Below are positions 17,564 through 25,228 of a stretch of 51,598 nt of DNA, in pieces. Positions within the stretch are counted from its first letter, which is position 1. Every line of letters begins with the position of its first letter. A program made the translations under genes and the position numbers. The stretch comes from Nitrososphaeraceae archaeon (GTDB taxonomy: Archaea; Thermoproteota; Nitrososphaeria; Nitrososphaerales; Nitrososphaeraceae), in the NCBI GenBank assembly GCA_009377575.1, contig WHTU01000021.1, forward strand, positions 1 to 51,598, in the 5' to 3' direction. The notes beneath the pieces are model-generated. The model did not search any database, was not told the origin of the DNA, and was given only the letters and a program-made list of their open reading frames with translations.

Positions 17564-19003
17564 TTACCCAATTTTGTTAATGCTAGAGTAGGGTTTCAAT
17601 GAAATCTGAAGTTTGCCGTCTCTGTTGGTGCTGGTGACAACTCCTCTGATTTTTATTCTCTCACCAACCTTCAGATCGGTAACAAGACTAGATAGATCTC
17701 TCCAGCCTAAAAGATTTATTTCTGCTGTATCATCACCTAATATAGTCTCAGCTAGAGAGATATTTTCACCATTTCTTGTAGTAACTGTATTAATTGAGGG
17801 AGTTTGAAGCACGATCCCTTCCACCAAATAAGGACGGTCAGAATTAACAATATCTACAATCTTCGTCTCGAGCATTTCCAGGGATGGAAATGAAGAATCA
17901 TCTTCGATCTCGCTGATATAAGAGTCATCTCTAGACAAAGTTATCTGGTTTCCAAGGATCATGCTTGGTATGCACTGAATTATTATACCTGAACTGATCG
18001 AGGTTTTCGACAAATTAGAATCGATTCTAAGTGTAATAATCTTCCCATTTTTTTGGAAAGCAAGGCATTCCAAGTAACCAGTTCCTAGGTCTTTTCCAAT
18101 AGATATCAATTTGAGATTAAGTACATCAGGTTCTGCTCCTGGATTTGAGACGTCAAAAGAAGTCCCTTCGTCTCCGTGTATTTCGAAATCTGAGTTTCCG
18201 AACTGTGCACTTCCTTCCTTAATTCTGACACCAACGAGTTTTATATTCGAGCCTACTGTTAAAATCTTAGGAAGCCTCGATTCATCTATATTCCAAATAA
18301 TTGTTCGCATCGTCTTAGTGCCTTCTTCGTTTGATACATTCAAATGAAGTGCCCTGCCTTCCTGACCTCTAACGTTCTTATATTCTACTATTCTGGGTGA
18401 CGATGAAATCTTTCCGAAAATTACGACGTTGTCAGCTTGACTGGAAATCTTAGAAAGATCACGCGCAAAATGGTCTAGAGATGGAATATCCATATTACCC
18501 TCCTTAATTACTTCTATTGTACTCATGTCTCCAACGTTAAGGACGGGTTTACCGTCTAAGCCGGACTTGACGTAACCCTTGGTTAACTTGATGAGATCTC
18601 CTGGTCGTAGGCCTGACTCCTCGGGAAATTCCACTCTTTTCTCCCAAAGTTTGACTCTAATAGCAACATCGCCGTCAAGAATCGTAAGTGTTCTGTTGCG
18701 CAACTCTTCGCTGTTATCTCTTCTCATGAAAGTACGTGTGGGATAGATGGACATCACTCTACCAACTACATTAATATCTCTCGCCCCAACATAGAGATCC
18801 TTTAATTTTTGGAGACTGGACTGATTTCGTTCAAGTGATATTCCCAAATCAGCGGCCACTAAAAATAACGCCCCTTGATCCGTAAGATAGCCCGCCCCAA
18901 TCTTCCGCTTCTTTTCGTCGACAAGCTTCTTGATCTCTTCCGCGCTGATTTCTGGCTTTCTCTCAAGCAGGAGTTCAACCATTGCTTTAAAGTCACCTGA
19001 CAA
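17564..19003 (-). CDS. rpa: Replication protein A (single-stranded DNA-binding, OB-fold)
   Basis: This 479-residue protein has an N-terminal helical segment (1-70) and several OB folds, the first marked by VGRVMSIYPTRTFMRRD (about 80-96) and the last by LLGWRDLSSLVTDLKVGERI. It matches archaeal RPA1-type single-stranded DNA-binding proteins that serve replication and repair. The start is TTG at 19001-19003, preceded by GGAGGTTA at good spacing. A tiny ATG frame (four codons, then TGA) overlaps that start. ATG at 18982 is an alternative. No clear C-terminal zinc finger was seen. Confidence 0.88.
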   Translation of the reverse strand: MSGDFKAMVELLLERKPEISAEEIKKLVDEKKRKIGAGYLTDQGALFLVAADLGISLERNQSSLQKLKDLYVGARDINVVGRVMSIYPTRTFMRRDNSEELRNRTLTILDGDVAIRVKLWEKRVEFPEESGLRPGDLIKLTKGYVKSGLDGKPVLNVGDMSTIEVIKEGNMDIPSLDHFARDLSKISSQADNVVIFGKISSSPRIVEYKNVRGQEGRALHLNVSNEEGTKTMRTIIWNIDESRLPKILTVGSNIKLVGVRIKEGSAQFGNSDFEIHGDEGTSFDVSNPGAEPDVLNLKLISIGKDLGTGYLECLAFQKNGKIITLRIDSNLSKTSISSGIIIQCIPSMILGNQITLSRDDSYISEIEDDSSFPSLEMLETKIVDIVNSDRPYLVEGIVLQTPSINTVTTRNGENISLAETILGDDTAEINLLGWRDLSSLVTDLKVGERIKIRGVVTSTNRDGKLQISLKPYSSINKIG

Positions 19004-19397
19004 TCATTGGTAACCTCCAGATAAAGTCAAATCACTCTTATCTAGCATATAGATTATACCTGCCTATATATTTTGAGAAGCATGTGCCTCCATATCCTGT
19101 CCGGCTAAGATTAATGTCAATTTGGTCTTACTGCAGTGCACAGTTGAGAATACGCGAAGAGTGGACATCATAGACACACCAATAGTGTTGAAGACAATTT
19201 CATTGTTCGTAGAGTTTTGCACAAGATAGAGATACCATATCAGGAAAAATCGTTAATAAAGTCAATCGGACAGGCTTTCGAAGTGGGTTAGTTGCAGTAA
19301 GAGACTTTCATGATACGACGGAAGAACCAGTGTTGACATAATTCTTTTCTCATCCTAACCCTAGAAAGTTTAAGGTCCCCACAAATTTGCATCAAAT
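19004..19397. other. Intergenic stretch, nothing recognised beyond promoter-like AT runs
   Basis: The 394 bases upstream of rpa include TATA-like sequences near 19040 and 19065 that could serve the rpa gene on the minus strand. I found no convincing open frame, tRNA or strong hairpin in the rest. Confidence 0.45.
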
Positions 19398-19670
19398 TCA
19401 GGTCTGAACATGACCCTGTTCAGAGATCGTAAAGGGGAAACGGGAACCCTCGAAATTTTCTGTACCTACCCTCTCCCAGTTTATGTCATACGCACGACTA
19501 ATCCTTTTACTCATTACCATTATCTGTGTAGGTAGACTGGTATACAAATTTTCAACCTTTGAAGGATCCTTCGTCATCAATAAGGATCTTCGCATCTTCA
19601 TGAGGTATTTTACAGCGACATTTCTGTGAGTATGGCCTAAAACAGGGATCTGAGAATCATTGATTACCAT
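19398..19670 (-). CDS. Small hypothetical protein
   Basis: The frame opens at 19691. The ATG at 19668-19670 is favoured because AAGGAG lies 6 bases before it, giving a 90-residue protein. It is basic in its middle (VKYLMKMRRSLLM) and has no membrane segment or metal motif. The sequence contains alternating helical and loop-like parts but no family is recognised. It is read in the same direction as the next small gene and tRNA-Pro, with a 150-base gap between, so it may be the last unit of that group. Confidence 0.45.
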   Translation of the reverse strand: MVINDSQIPVLGHTHRNVAVKYLMKMRRSLLMTKDPSKVENLYTSLPTQIMVMSKRISRAYDINWERVGTENFEGSRFPFTISEQGHVQT

Positions 19671-19846
19671 AATAAACTCCTTTTTGACCATTGCTGAAAT
19701 GACTGTTTCTATTTTCGTATTAAAGGGGTTACGTCAAATATTCTCAATATTGGCCTTAACTGTCCTTATTCACACTTATTTTCCAGATAGCTCTCCCCGA
19801 TGCATCACGCAAATCCTGACCACACATTTACGATTAGAGGAAAAGC

Positions 19847-20098
19847 CTAGCCTCCACCTGCGCCGGCACCAATAGTCCCCCAACTGTGTTCCTGGTAAAC
19901 ATCTATGAGCTCATTGACAAGATCGTCGTATGTAAGATCGCGCTTGGAGACGTGCATACTTTCAGACAGAATGCCAGATAATCTCTTAAATGTTGAATCC
20001 TCCAAGAGTAATGACTTCACATTACACTTTGCAAGCTGAACTTTATTAGCGTATCTACTACCAACTCTTTGAATCTCTTTAGAGGTGAAATGAATCAT
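19847..20098 (-). CDS. Small hypothetical protein downstream of tRNA-Pro
   Basis: This 83-residue, mainly helical protein ends in a glycine-rich tail (GTIGAGAGGG). No family is recognised. The frame opens at an ATG at 20114-20116 whose first base coincides with the tRNA-Pro discriminator, so 3' processing of that tRNA would remove it. The next ATG (20096-20098) is therefore the likelier start. There is no obvious separate promoter, suggesting co-transcription with the tRNA. The C-terminal Gly run recalls ubiquitin-like modifiers, but no beta-grasp pattern is visible. Confidence 0.4.
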   Translation of the reverse strand: MIHFTSKEIQRVGSRYANKVQLAKCNVKSLLLEDSTFKRLSGILSESMHVSKRDLTYDDLVNELIDVYQEHSWGTIGAGAGGG

Positions 20099-20115
20099 TT
20101 CTGATCGAGTAACCA

Positions 20116-20189
20116 TGGGATCGGCCGGATTTGAACCGGCGGCCTCCAGCGCCCAAGGCTGGCATCATACCAAGCTAGACAACGACCCC
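20116..20189 (-). tRNA. tRNA-Pro(TGG)
   Basis: On the minus strand, acceptor GGGGTCG pairs with CGATCCC. The anticodon stem CCAGC/GCTGG encloses loop CTTGGGC, anticodon TGG. The T arm is GCCGG-TTCAAAT-CCGGC, and the discriminator is A. The mature length is 74 with no intron and no encoded CCA. A TATATATA element upstream at 20224-20231 could drive it. Confidence 0.93.
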
Positions 20190-20223
20190 GGTCAATTCAG
20201 TTTCTCTTTTGAGACAGTAGCTC

Positions 20224-20231
20224 TATATATA
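20224..20231. promoter_or_regulatory. Palindromic TATA element between tRNA-Pro and map
   Basis: TATATATA is symmetric and is the only TATA-like element between the divergent tRNA-Pro (5' end 20189) and the map ATG (20258). It is 31 bases from the map ATG and 38 bases from the tRNA 5' end, so one element may serve both directions. Confidence 0.5.
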
Positions 20232-20257
20232 TCATGATAAACAGATTTTCCTGTCCC

Positions 20258-21154
20258 ATGGATTATCTGCAGTGCTACCAGAAGGCTGGTCAAATAGCCT
20301 CCGAAGTTAGGGAAACTGCAAGAACTTCCGATCATATCGGAAAAACGCTACTAGACATTTGCTATACCCTAGAAAATAAAATTAAAGTACTTGGAGGTCT
20401 TCCCGCTTTCCCTGTCAACGTTAGCCTAAATGATGTAGCTGCACACTACACTGCCGAGCCATACGACGAAACTGAGGTAAAGGACGGTGATGTACTCAAA
20501 ATCGACATAGGAGTGCAAATTGACGGTTATATAGCTGATACAGCAGTAACGGTTTGCTATGATGCGAAATATGATCCTCTTGTCAGAGCATCAGAGGCAG
20601 CGTTAGCTGAAGCTGTAAGATACGCCACCGCTAATGCTCGTGTAAGTGAGATAGGGAAGGTTATAGAAAGCACGATAGTTAAATTTGGCTTCAAACCCAT
20701 CCAGAATTTGAGCGGCCATTCCTTGGACCAGTATACTATTCACGCAGGAAAATCGATACCAAATATACGTACCATAGGATCCTCATTTGGGTTATTGGAA
20801 AACCAAGCTTACGCGATCGAACCCTTTGTGACCACAAAGAATGGCCATGGTGTGGTATCCGAGGGTAAAACAAGAAACATCTTTGCTATTAGATCGAGGA
20901 AACCTTCGAAAGATAAGAAAGCCGATTCTATCTTGGAAACAATATGGAACACGTACAAGTCCTTACCATTCGCAGCAAGATGGTTGATGGATCGTTATGA
21001 AGTGACAGAAGTACTCAACTCAATAAACGTTCTAATCGCGAAGAAAAATATCCATGCCTACCCTATCTTGGTCGAGACTCAAGGTCAGATCGTGACTCAG
21101 TCTGAACATACCATAATTCCTAAAATTGACCATGTGGACATCATTACTCGTTAG
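20258..21154 (+). CDS. map: Type II methionine aminopeptidase
   Basis: MetAP removes N-terminal Met from nascent proteins. The 298-residue protein from ATG 20258 has the family start DYLQCYQKAGQIASEVRE. The five metal ligands are visible: two Asp in IDIGVQIDGYIADTA, His in LSGHSLDQY, Glu in AIEPFVT and Glu in QSEHTII. A helical insertion after the IEP motif is the type II hallmark. The frame opens at ATG 20234, but a TATA element ends just before it. Family alignment and the 31-base TATA spacing both favour 20258. Confidence 0.94.
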   Translation: MDYLQCYQKAGQIASEVRETARTSDHIGKTLLDICYTLENKIKVLGGLPAFPVNVSLNDVAAHYTAEPYDETEVKDGDVLKIDIGVQIDGYIADTAVTVCYDAKYDPLVRASEAALAEAVRYATANARVSEIGKVIESTIVKFGFKPIQNLSGHSLDQYTIHAGKSIPNIRTIGSSFGLLENQAYAIEPFVTTKNGHGVVSEGKTRNIFAIRSRKPSKDKKADSILETIWNTYKSLPFAARWLMDRYEVTEVLNSINVLIAKKNIHAYPILVETQGQIVTQSEHTIIPKIDHVDIITR

Positions 21155-21427
21155 TTCAACCAGTTAGGGATAAAAAATAAACCGCCTAAAAAAGAAAGCG
21201 CTTTGTTGAAATTATTTGCATTTCGACCTGCGATGTTTTGCTATACAATAATGTACCAGACAACATCGATCCAATGAGAGTTTGGATACTACGAATATGT
21301 TCCTGGTAGCTAGACCAGAATGAACAATGAACAATGATATTTTTGAGTGTCCAAAATCGTTCAAACTGGACCAGAGGAACAAAGATAACAGAACTGACAA
21401 TAAAATACAAAAGGGGGGCTCAGATTC

Positions 21428-22474
21428 TTAAGCAAACTCCCTTTCCAGTAATCCTTTCTTGTCGCTGATTCGAAACAATTTGTCTGTTCTTTTCACCGCT
21501 TCTGACCTAGGTCGTCGCAAAATCATTGACTGAAGAAGAAGATGATTCTCTGGGATTACCAGGCCTGTTTGGTCGTCTGAATACACAATCTTAAGGGTTT
21601 CTTCTTGGACGCGTAGCACGTCTTGATGAATATGTACCATGTTCGTGTCTCCATGTTCGAATCCAAGCTCAATCGCCTTCATCCTAACATCTGCCGTCCC
21701 CTTAGCAGAATTTAAAATGGCTACAGCGAATTCTTTGGTAAACAAGTCTAGGATCCGATCCTTGGTGGGCGCTTTTGAACGAAATCGGACAATCATTTGA
21801 TGGAGGTGCATCATTCTAGAGGGTACTTTAAAAGCCTCGACATAGAGGTTTGCATGTGGAATAAAGTCCTTCACGTCCTCTTGATGATGAGGATTTTTAT
21901 CCCACTGGATAGAATCTTTCACTTCCTTTGAATCCTCTAGATCTGCCCACCTTCTAACCAAAGTGACATCGTAGCGTTGGATTTCATCCCCAAAGCTCTC
22001 CATCAGCGGCTGCATCACTTTGCCCATTCCAGATACGTTACAACTGCCTTGAATTACGTATTGTTTGCCTGATGCTTCATCATAATTTACTCTGGAATTG
22101 TGAATCATTTTAGCGACAGCTCTATCGCCGTGTCGTTCCTCTCCTCCTTGGAAGATAGCAGGTTTTCTCAGAGGTTGATAGAATCTGATCTTGTTACTAT
22201 ATCCTTCGCCTTCCTTAGCCGCATCTAACACCAAGTCACATGCGGACACTGCCTCCTCTATAGAACCGGCTATCGAGGACTTGTACTTAGGAGCTAAGTT
22301 TTCTGGAACGTAAATGTCAAATTTATTCTTGAGGTCTTCTAAAATCTGCTCATCTATAGTATACTTGGCGATTCCTAACAAACTAATTTCGTTGTCCTTT
22401 GATAGGGCAGATGCGAGTCTCCTTCCTATATTTCCATATCCATTAACGAAGACCTTAGCCATTTGCTTCACCAT
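21428..22474 (-). CDS. gap: Archaeal-type glyceraldehyde-3-phosphate dehydrogenase (NAD(P)+)
   Basis: This 348-residue enzyme interconverts 1,3-bisphosphoglycerate and glyceraldehyde 3-phosphate, in the gluconeogenic direction in autotrophic archaea. The Rossmann motif is VNGYGNIGRRLA (10-21), and the catalytic Cys is C145 in QGSCNVSGM. The archaeal class is shown by the FQGGEERHGDRAV segment. MAKVF at 22462 is an alternative start. A TATA box lies about 28 bases upstream of 22474. A 270-base gene-free stretch separates its stop from the convergent map gene. Confidence 0.94.
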   Translation of the reverse strand: MVKQMAKVFVNGYGNIGRRLASALSKDNEISLLGIAKYTIDEQILEDLKNKFDIYVPENLAPKYKSSIAGSIEEAVSACDLVLDAAKEGEGYSNKIRFYQPLRKPAIFQGGEERHGDRAVAKMIHNSRVNYDEASGKQYVIQGSCNVSGMGKVMQPLMESFGDEIQRYDVTLVRRWADLEDSKEVKDSIQWDKNPHHQEDVKDFIPHANLYVEAFKVPSRMMHLHQMIVRFRSKAPTKDRILDLFTKEFAVAILNSAKGTADVRMKAIELGFEHGDTNMVHIHQDVLRVQEETLKIVYSDDQTGLVIPENHLLLQSMILRRPRSEAVKRTDKLFRISDKKGLLEREFA

Positions 22475-22496
22475 AGAATAGGAAACAGAAGGTTTG

Positions 22497-22508
22497 CTTT
22501 TATATACT
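22497..22508 (-). promoter_or_regulatory. TATA box for gap
   Basis: On the minus strand the sequence reads AGTATATAAAAG, centred about 28 bases before the start at 22474. This is close to the archaeal TATA consensus and implies a leaderless transcript. Confidence 0.65.
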
Positions 22509-22641
22509 GTAGTCGAACCAATAGAGTTGGGACTATCAATGTATTCAATTAGATTTTTATAGGTTGGAGAAAATTAATACATATACCCGTGATTGATTTT
22601 CTTCCAGCTTCATCTACAAATAAATTCCTGAGATTTCACAT

Positions 22642-22650
22642 GGAGGTGAT
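22642..22650 (+). promoter_or_regulatory. Strong Shine-Dalgarno site fixing the TTG start of trpG
   Basis: GGAGGTGAT, a full anti-16S match, ends 8 bases before TTG 22659. An upstream ATG at 22639 is in another frame, so the SD supports the TTG start. Confidence 0.7.
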
Positions 22651-22658
22651 ATTGCAGC

Positions 22659-23246
22659 TTGAAAATCCTTATCATTGACAACTACGACTCTTTTGTCTAC
22701 AATATAGCTCAACTTGTAGGTAAGCTTAGGTGTAGGCCCACAGTGATCAGAAATGATGAAAAATCTGTTAAAGAAATAAAGGAGATGAATCCAGATGGCA
22801 TCATAATATCGCCAGGGCCAGGGACTCCAACAGTAAAGCGGGACTTCGGAGTATGCGGCAGTGTTATCAGTAAACTAGGTCCTTTATTTCCTATTCTAGG
22901 TATTTGTCTGGGACATCAAGGCATTGTTAGCTCCTTTGGTGGAAGGATTATTAATGCTAAGGAGATCAGGCATGGAAAGGTAAGTGAAATTAAGTATGCT
23001 TCTAGTAATTTGTTCCTCAATCTTCAAAATCCGTTTGTAGCAACACGATATCATTCACTAGTCGCTGACCCTTCCAAAATCCCAGAATGCCTGGAAGTTA
23101 CAGCACTCTCCAAGGACGATCATGAGATAATGGCAGTGAGGCACAAGAAGTATCTAATTGAAGGGGTACAGTTCCACCCCGAATCAGTAATGTCAACGCA
23201 AGGTCCTCAGATTCTTGTAAACTTTTTGAATATGATAAGAAGATGA
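22659..23246 (+). CDS. trpG: Anthranilate synthase component II (glutamine amidotransferase)
   Basis: This 195-residue class I amidotransferase supplies ammonia for anthranilate synthesis. It opens with ILIIDNYDSFVYNIAQ. The catalytic triad is complete: Cys in LGICLGHQ, and His and Glu in VQFHPESVMST. A TTG start is supported by GGAGGTGAT just upstream. The stop overlaps the trpD start by 4 bases. As no trpE or pabB lies nearby, a role in p-aminobenzoate synthesis cannot be excluded, but pairing with trpD favours tryptophan synthesis. Confidence 0.92.
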   Translation: MKILIIDNYDSFVYNIAQLVGKLRCRPTVIRNDEKSVKEIKEMNPDGIIISPGPGTPTVKRDFGVCGSVISKLGPLFPILGICLGHQGIVSSFGGRIINAKEIRHGKVSEIKYASSNLFLNLQNPFVATRYHSLVADPSKIPECLEVTALSKDDHEIMAVRHKKYLIEGVQFHPESVMSTQGPQILVNFLNMIRR

Positions 23247-24325
23247 ATTCCAACCGGTCTCCGCTGCAAGTTTTGATCGAGAAAGTGGTCGTAGAAAAGG
23301 CTAGCCTTAGCAAAGTGGAAACAATGTTTGCCTTCGATCGTATGTTCAATGGGAGCGAATCCGATATAACTATTGGTTCGTTTCTTACCGCTTTGGCCAT
23401 GAAGGGTGAATCCGATGACGAAATATTGGGGGCCTATGAAGCAGTGAGAAGAAAAGAATGCGAGTTTGGACCTGCACTAGGACCATCCATCGATATATGC
23501 GGTACAGGTGGAGAAGCTTTGAAAACTTTCAACATAAGCACTGCTGCCGCCGTTGTCACTGCGGCTTCAGGTTGCCGAGTTGCAAAACACGGAAATCGCT
23601 CCATGTCTGGCCCTTGTGGAAGTGCCGATTTTCTTGAAGTTATAGGCTTTGATTTAAATTCATCGAGCGAAAGGCTGTTACGTTCGCTTGAGGATGTTGG
23701 GATTACTTTTCTATTCGCGCCCATTTTTCATCCTTCAATAAAAAATATTTCCATCGCTCGGAGGGCGGTCGGATTAAGGACTGTTCTAAACATTGTAGGT
23801 CCACTTTGCAATCCTTGCGTTAATTTGAGTGGTCAGCTGATCGGTGTGTCCAAGCCATCCCTGTTAACACAGATATCGAATTTGATGAAAAACTCAAATC
23901 TTAAGAGATTCATGGTGGCTTATTCACAAGATGGATTTGATGAACTGACCAACACTTGTGCTAATAATGTTATTTACTTCAATCAAGGCGAGCTAAGCTC
24001 TATTCTGATCCGTCCGCAGGACTTTGATTTGGATCTCTCTGAGATGAACGCTCTTACGGTAAGTTCGAAAATGGAATGTGTTAGAATCACCATGGAGGCC
24101 ATATATGGCTATGCTTCAAAAAAAATCCAAGATGCAGTAGTACTAAACGCTGCTGCTGCCTTGTTAGTAGGGAATTGTGTAGACAAGCTGAGCGAGGGTA
24201 TAGAATTAGCAAGAAATAATATAAGGAATGGAAATGCACAAGCAACTCTGCACGGGCTGATAAAGAAGTGTGGTGACGAGGAGAAACTGCTAGCAGTTGA
24301 ACCAACTCTTCGTAATCAACATTAA
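23243..24325 (+). CDS. trpD: Anthranilate phosphoribosyltransferase
   Basis: TrpD joins anthranilate to PRPP, the second step of tryptophan synthesis. The 360-residue length is typical. Motifs are the PRPP loop CGTGGEALKTFNIST, the KHGNRSMSGPCGSAD segment and FAPIFHPS. It overlaps trpG by 4 bases (ATGA), so the two are probably translationally coupled. The other trp genes are not in the window, so the pathway is split in this genome. Confidence 0.94.
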   Translation: MNSNRSPLQVLIEKVVVEKASLSKVETMFAFDRMFNGSESDITIGSFLTALAMKGESDDEILGAYEAVRRKECEFGPALGPSIDICGTGGEALKTFNISTAAAVVTAASGCRVAKHGNRSMSGPCGSADFLEVIGFDLNSSSERLLRSLEDVGITFLFAPIFHPSIKNISIARRAVGLRTVLNIVGPLCNPCVNLSGQLIGVSKPSLLTQISNLMKNSNLKRFMVAYSQDGFDELTNTCANNVIYFNQGELSSILIRPQDFDLDLSEMNALTVSSKMECVRITMEAIYGYASKKIQDAVVLNAAAALLVGNCVDKLSEGIELARNNIRNGNAQATLHGLIKKCGDEEKLLAVEPTLRNQH

Positions 24326-24544
24326 AAAGATCATCTTTTTGGAGATCGTGAGAAGGCTACTCTCTAATATGAAAACCACTTCTAGCAGAAGCATGCAATT
24401 ACAGGGCTTTCAAATTGTTTTTTTCCCATATATTTAAACAAATTTGGACTAAAGTCGATCAAATGCACAGAAATTAATGCGGAGATGTTGAGAAAAAATT
24501 TGTTATCTAACACTTGCTTTAGGTTATCAAGTGCAGATCATTTT

Positions 24545-24859
24545 TCACTTTCTTTTAGTTTTTGACTTCGTCTTCGCCTTAGCCTTAGAACTGGATTTCT
24601 TTGTTGGTTTACTTGTGCCCGCCTTAGCTTTAGGAGCAGCTTTAAGAGCAGCTTTAGGAGCAGCTTTAAGAGCAGCTTTAGGAGCAGCTTTAGGAGCAGC
24701 TTCAGTCTTTACCCTACCACCACCTATTTTAAACATCTTTGTCCCACAAACAGGACAAGTTCCCGACAAAGCCCTTTGACCATTCTTCATTGTTATCTGC
24801 TTTTCATCTTCCATATCTCGTTTTGCCTTACATTTTACACAATACGCTTGTGTTGCCAA
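24545..24859 (-). CDS. DUF5679 zinc-ribbon protein with a histone-H1-like Lys/Ala/Pro tail
   Basis: The core is a small Cys4 domain, AYCVKCKAKR with a later GTCPVCGTKMF, matching the archaeal DUF5679 family of unknown function. After it comes a low-complexity tail rich in Ala, Lys and Pro (KAAPKAAL units), ending in a run of Lys/Ser/Ala. Such tails bind nucleic acid in H1-like proteins; that role is inference here. The frame opens at 24964, but TTG 24857-24859 is favoured (MATQAYCVKC, 104 residues). A TATA box is centred about 26 bases before it. Confidence 0.75.
   Translation of the reverse strand: MATQAYCVKCKAKRDMEDEKQITMKNGQRALSGTCPVCGTKMFKIGGGRVKTEAAPKAAPKAALKAAPKAALKAAPKAKAGTSKPTKKSSSKAKAKTKSKTKRK
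24627..24698 (-). repeat. Six tandem 12-bp repeats in the DUF5679 gene
   Basis: On the plus strand the units alternate GCTTTAGGAGCA and GCTTTAAGAGCA, encoding tetrapeptides KAAP or KAAL on the minus strand. All six units are identical except one base. Confidence 0.9.
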
Positions 24860-24879
24860 CGAGAGATAATCTATCGTGC

Positions 24880-24889
24880 TTAAATATAA
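24880..24889 (-). promoter_or_regulatory. TATA box for the DUF5679 gene
   Basis: The minus strand reads CTTATATTTA. Its centre is about 26 bases before TTG 24859, supporting that start and a leaderless mRNA rather than the longer frame. Confidence 0.5.
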
Positions 24890-25228
24890 GAATAGCTCCC
24901 ATAACGAAGTCATTGTAGTGTATATTGCCAAATCAGTACGAGTAAATCTCGATACTTTGTTCAAGAAACAAGCATTTCAACTCCTAGATAAGGTCTAAAA
25001 TTTTCTTTGCTCTATGCAATCGTTTTACTATCCAAGAGACTCGGATTGTACCCTTGGAGTGAGACAAAGCTTCCTCGCAGATACAATTCAAATGTAATGG
25101 TTAAATCAAATTGAACATAGTATGTTTTGCATCCACTATCCAATTTATCTAAATTTCTAAACCATTTTATGTCTTAGATCCAATTATGCGGTGAATTGAA
25201 TGCACCTTAAGTTACAAGTGCAAATAGC
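24890..25228. other. Intergenic stretch, nothing recognised
   Basis: About 340 AT-rich bases lie between the DUF5679 promoter and the 3' end of the 4-hydroxybutyryl-CoA dehydratase gene. The upstream part of the longer DUF5679 frame is thought not to be translated. No tRNA, repeat or convincing frame is seen. Confidence 0.45.

Noticed and set aside
21155-21427. Short minus-strand frames between map and gap
   Set aside because: They have no conserved motif, start signal or neighbour support; the region is taken as a convergent spacer.
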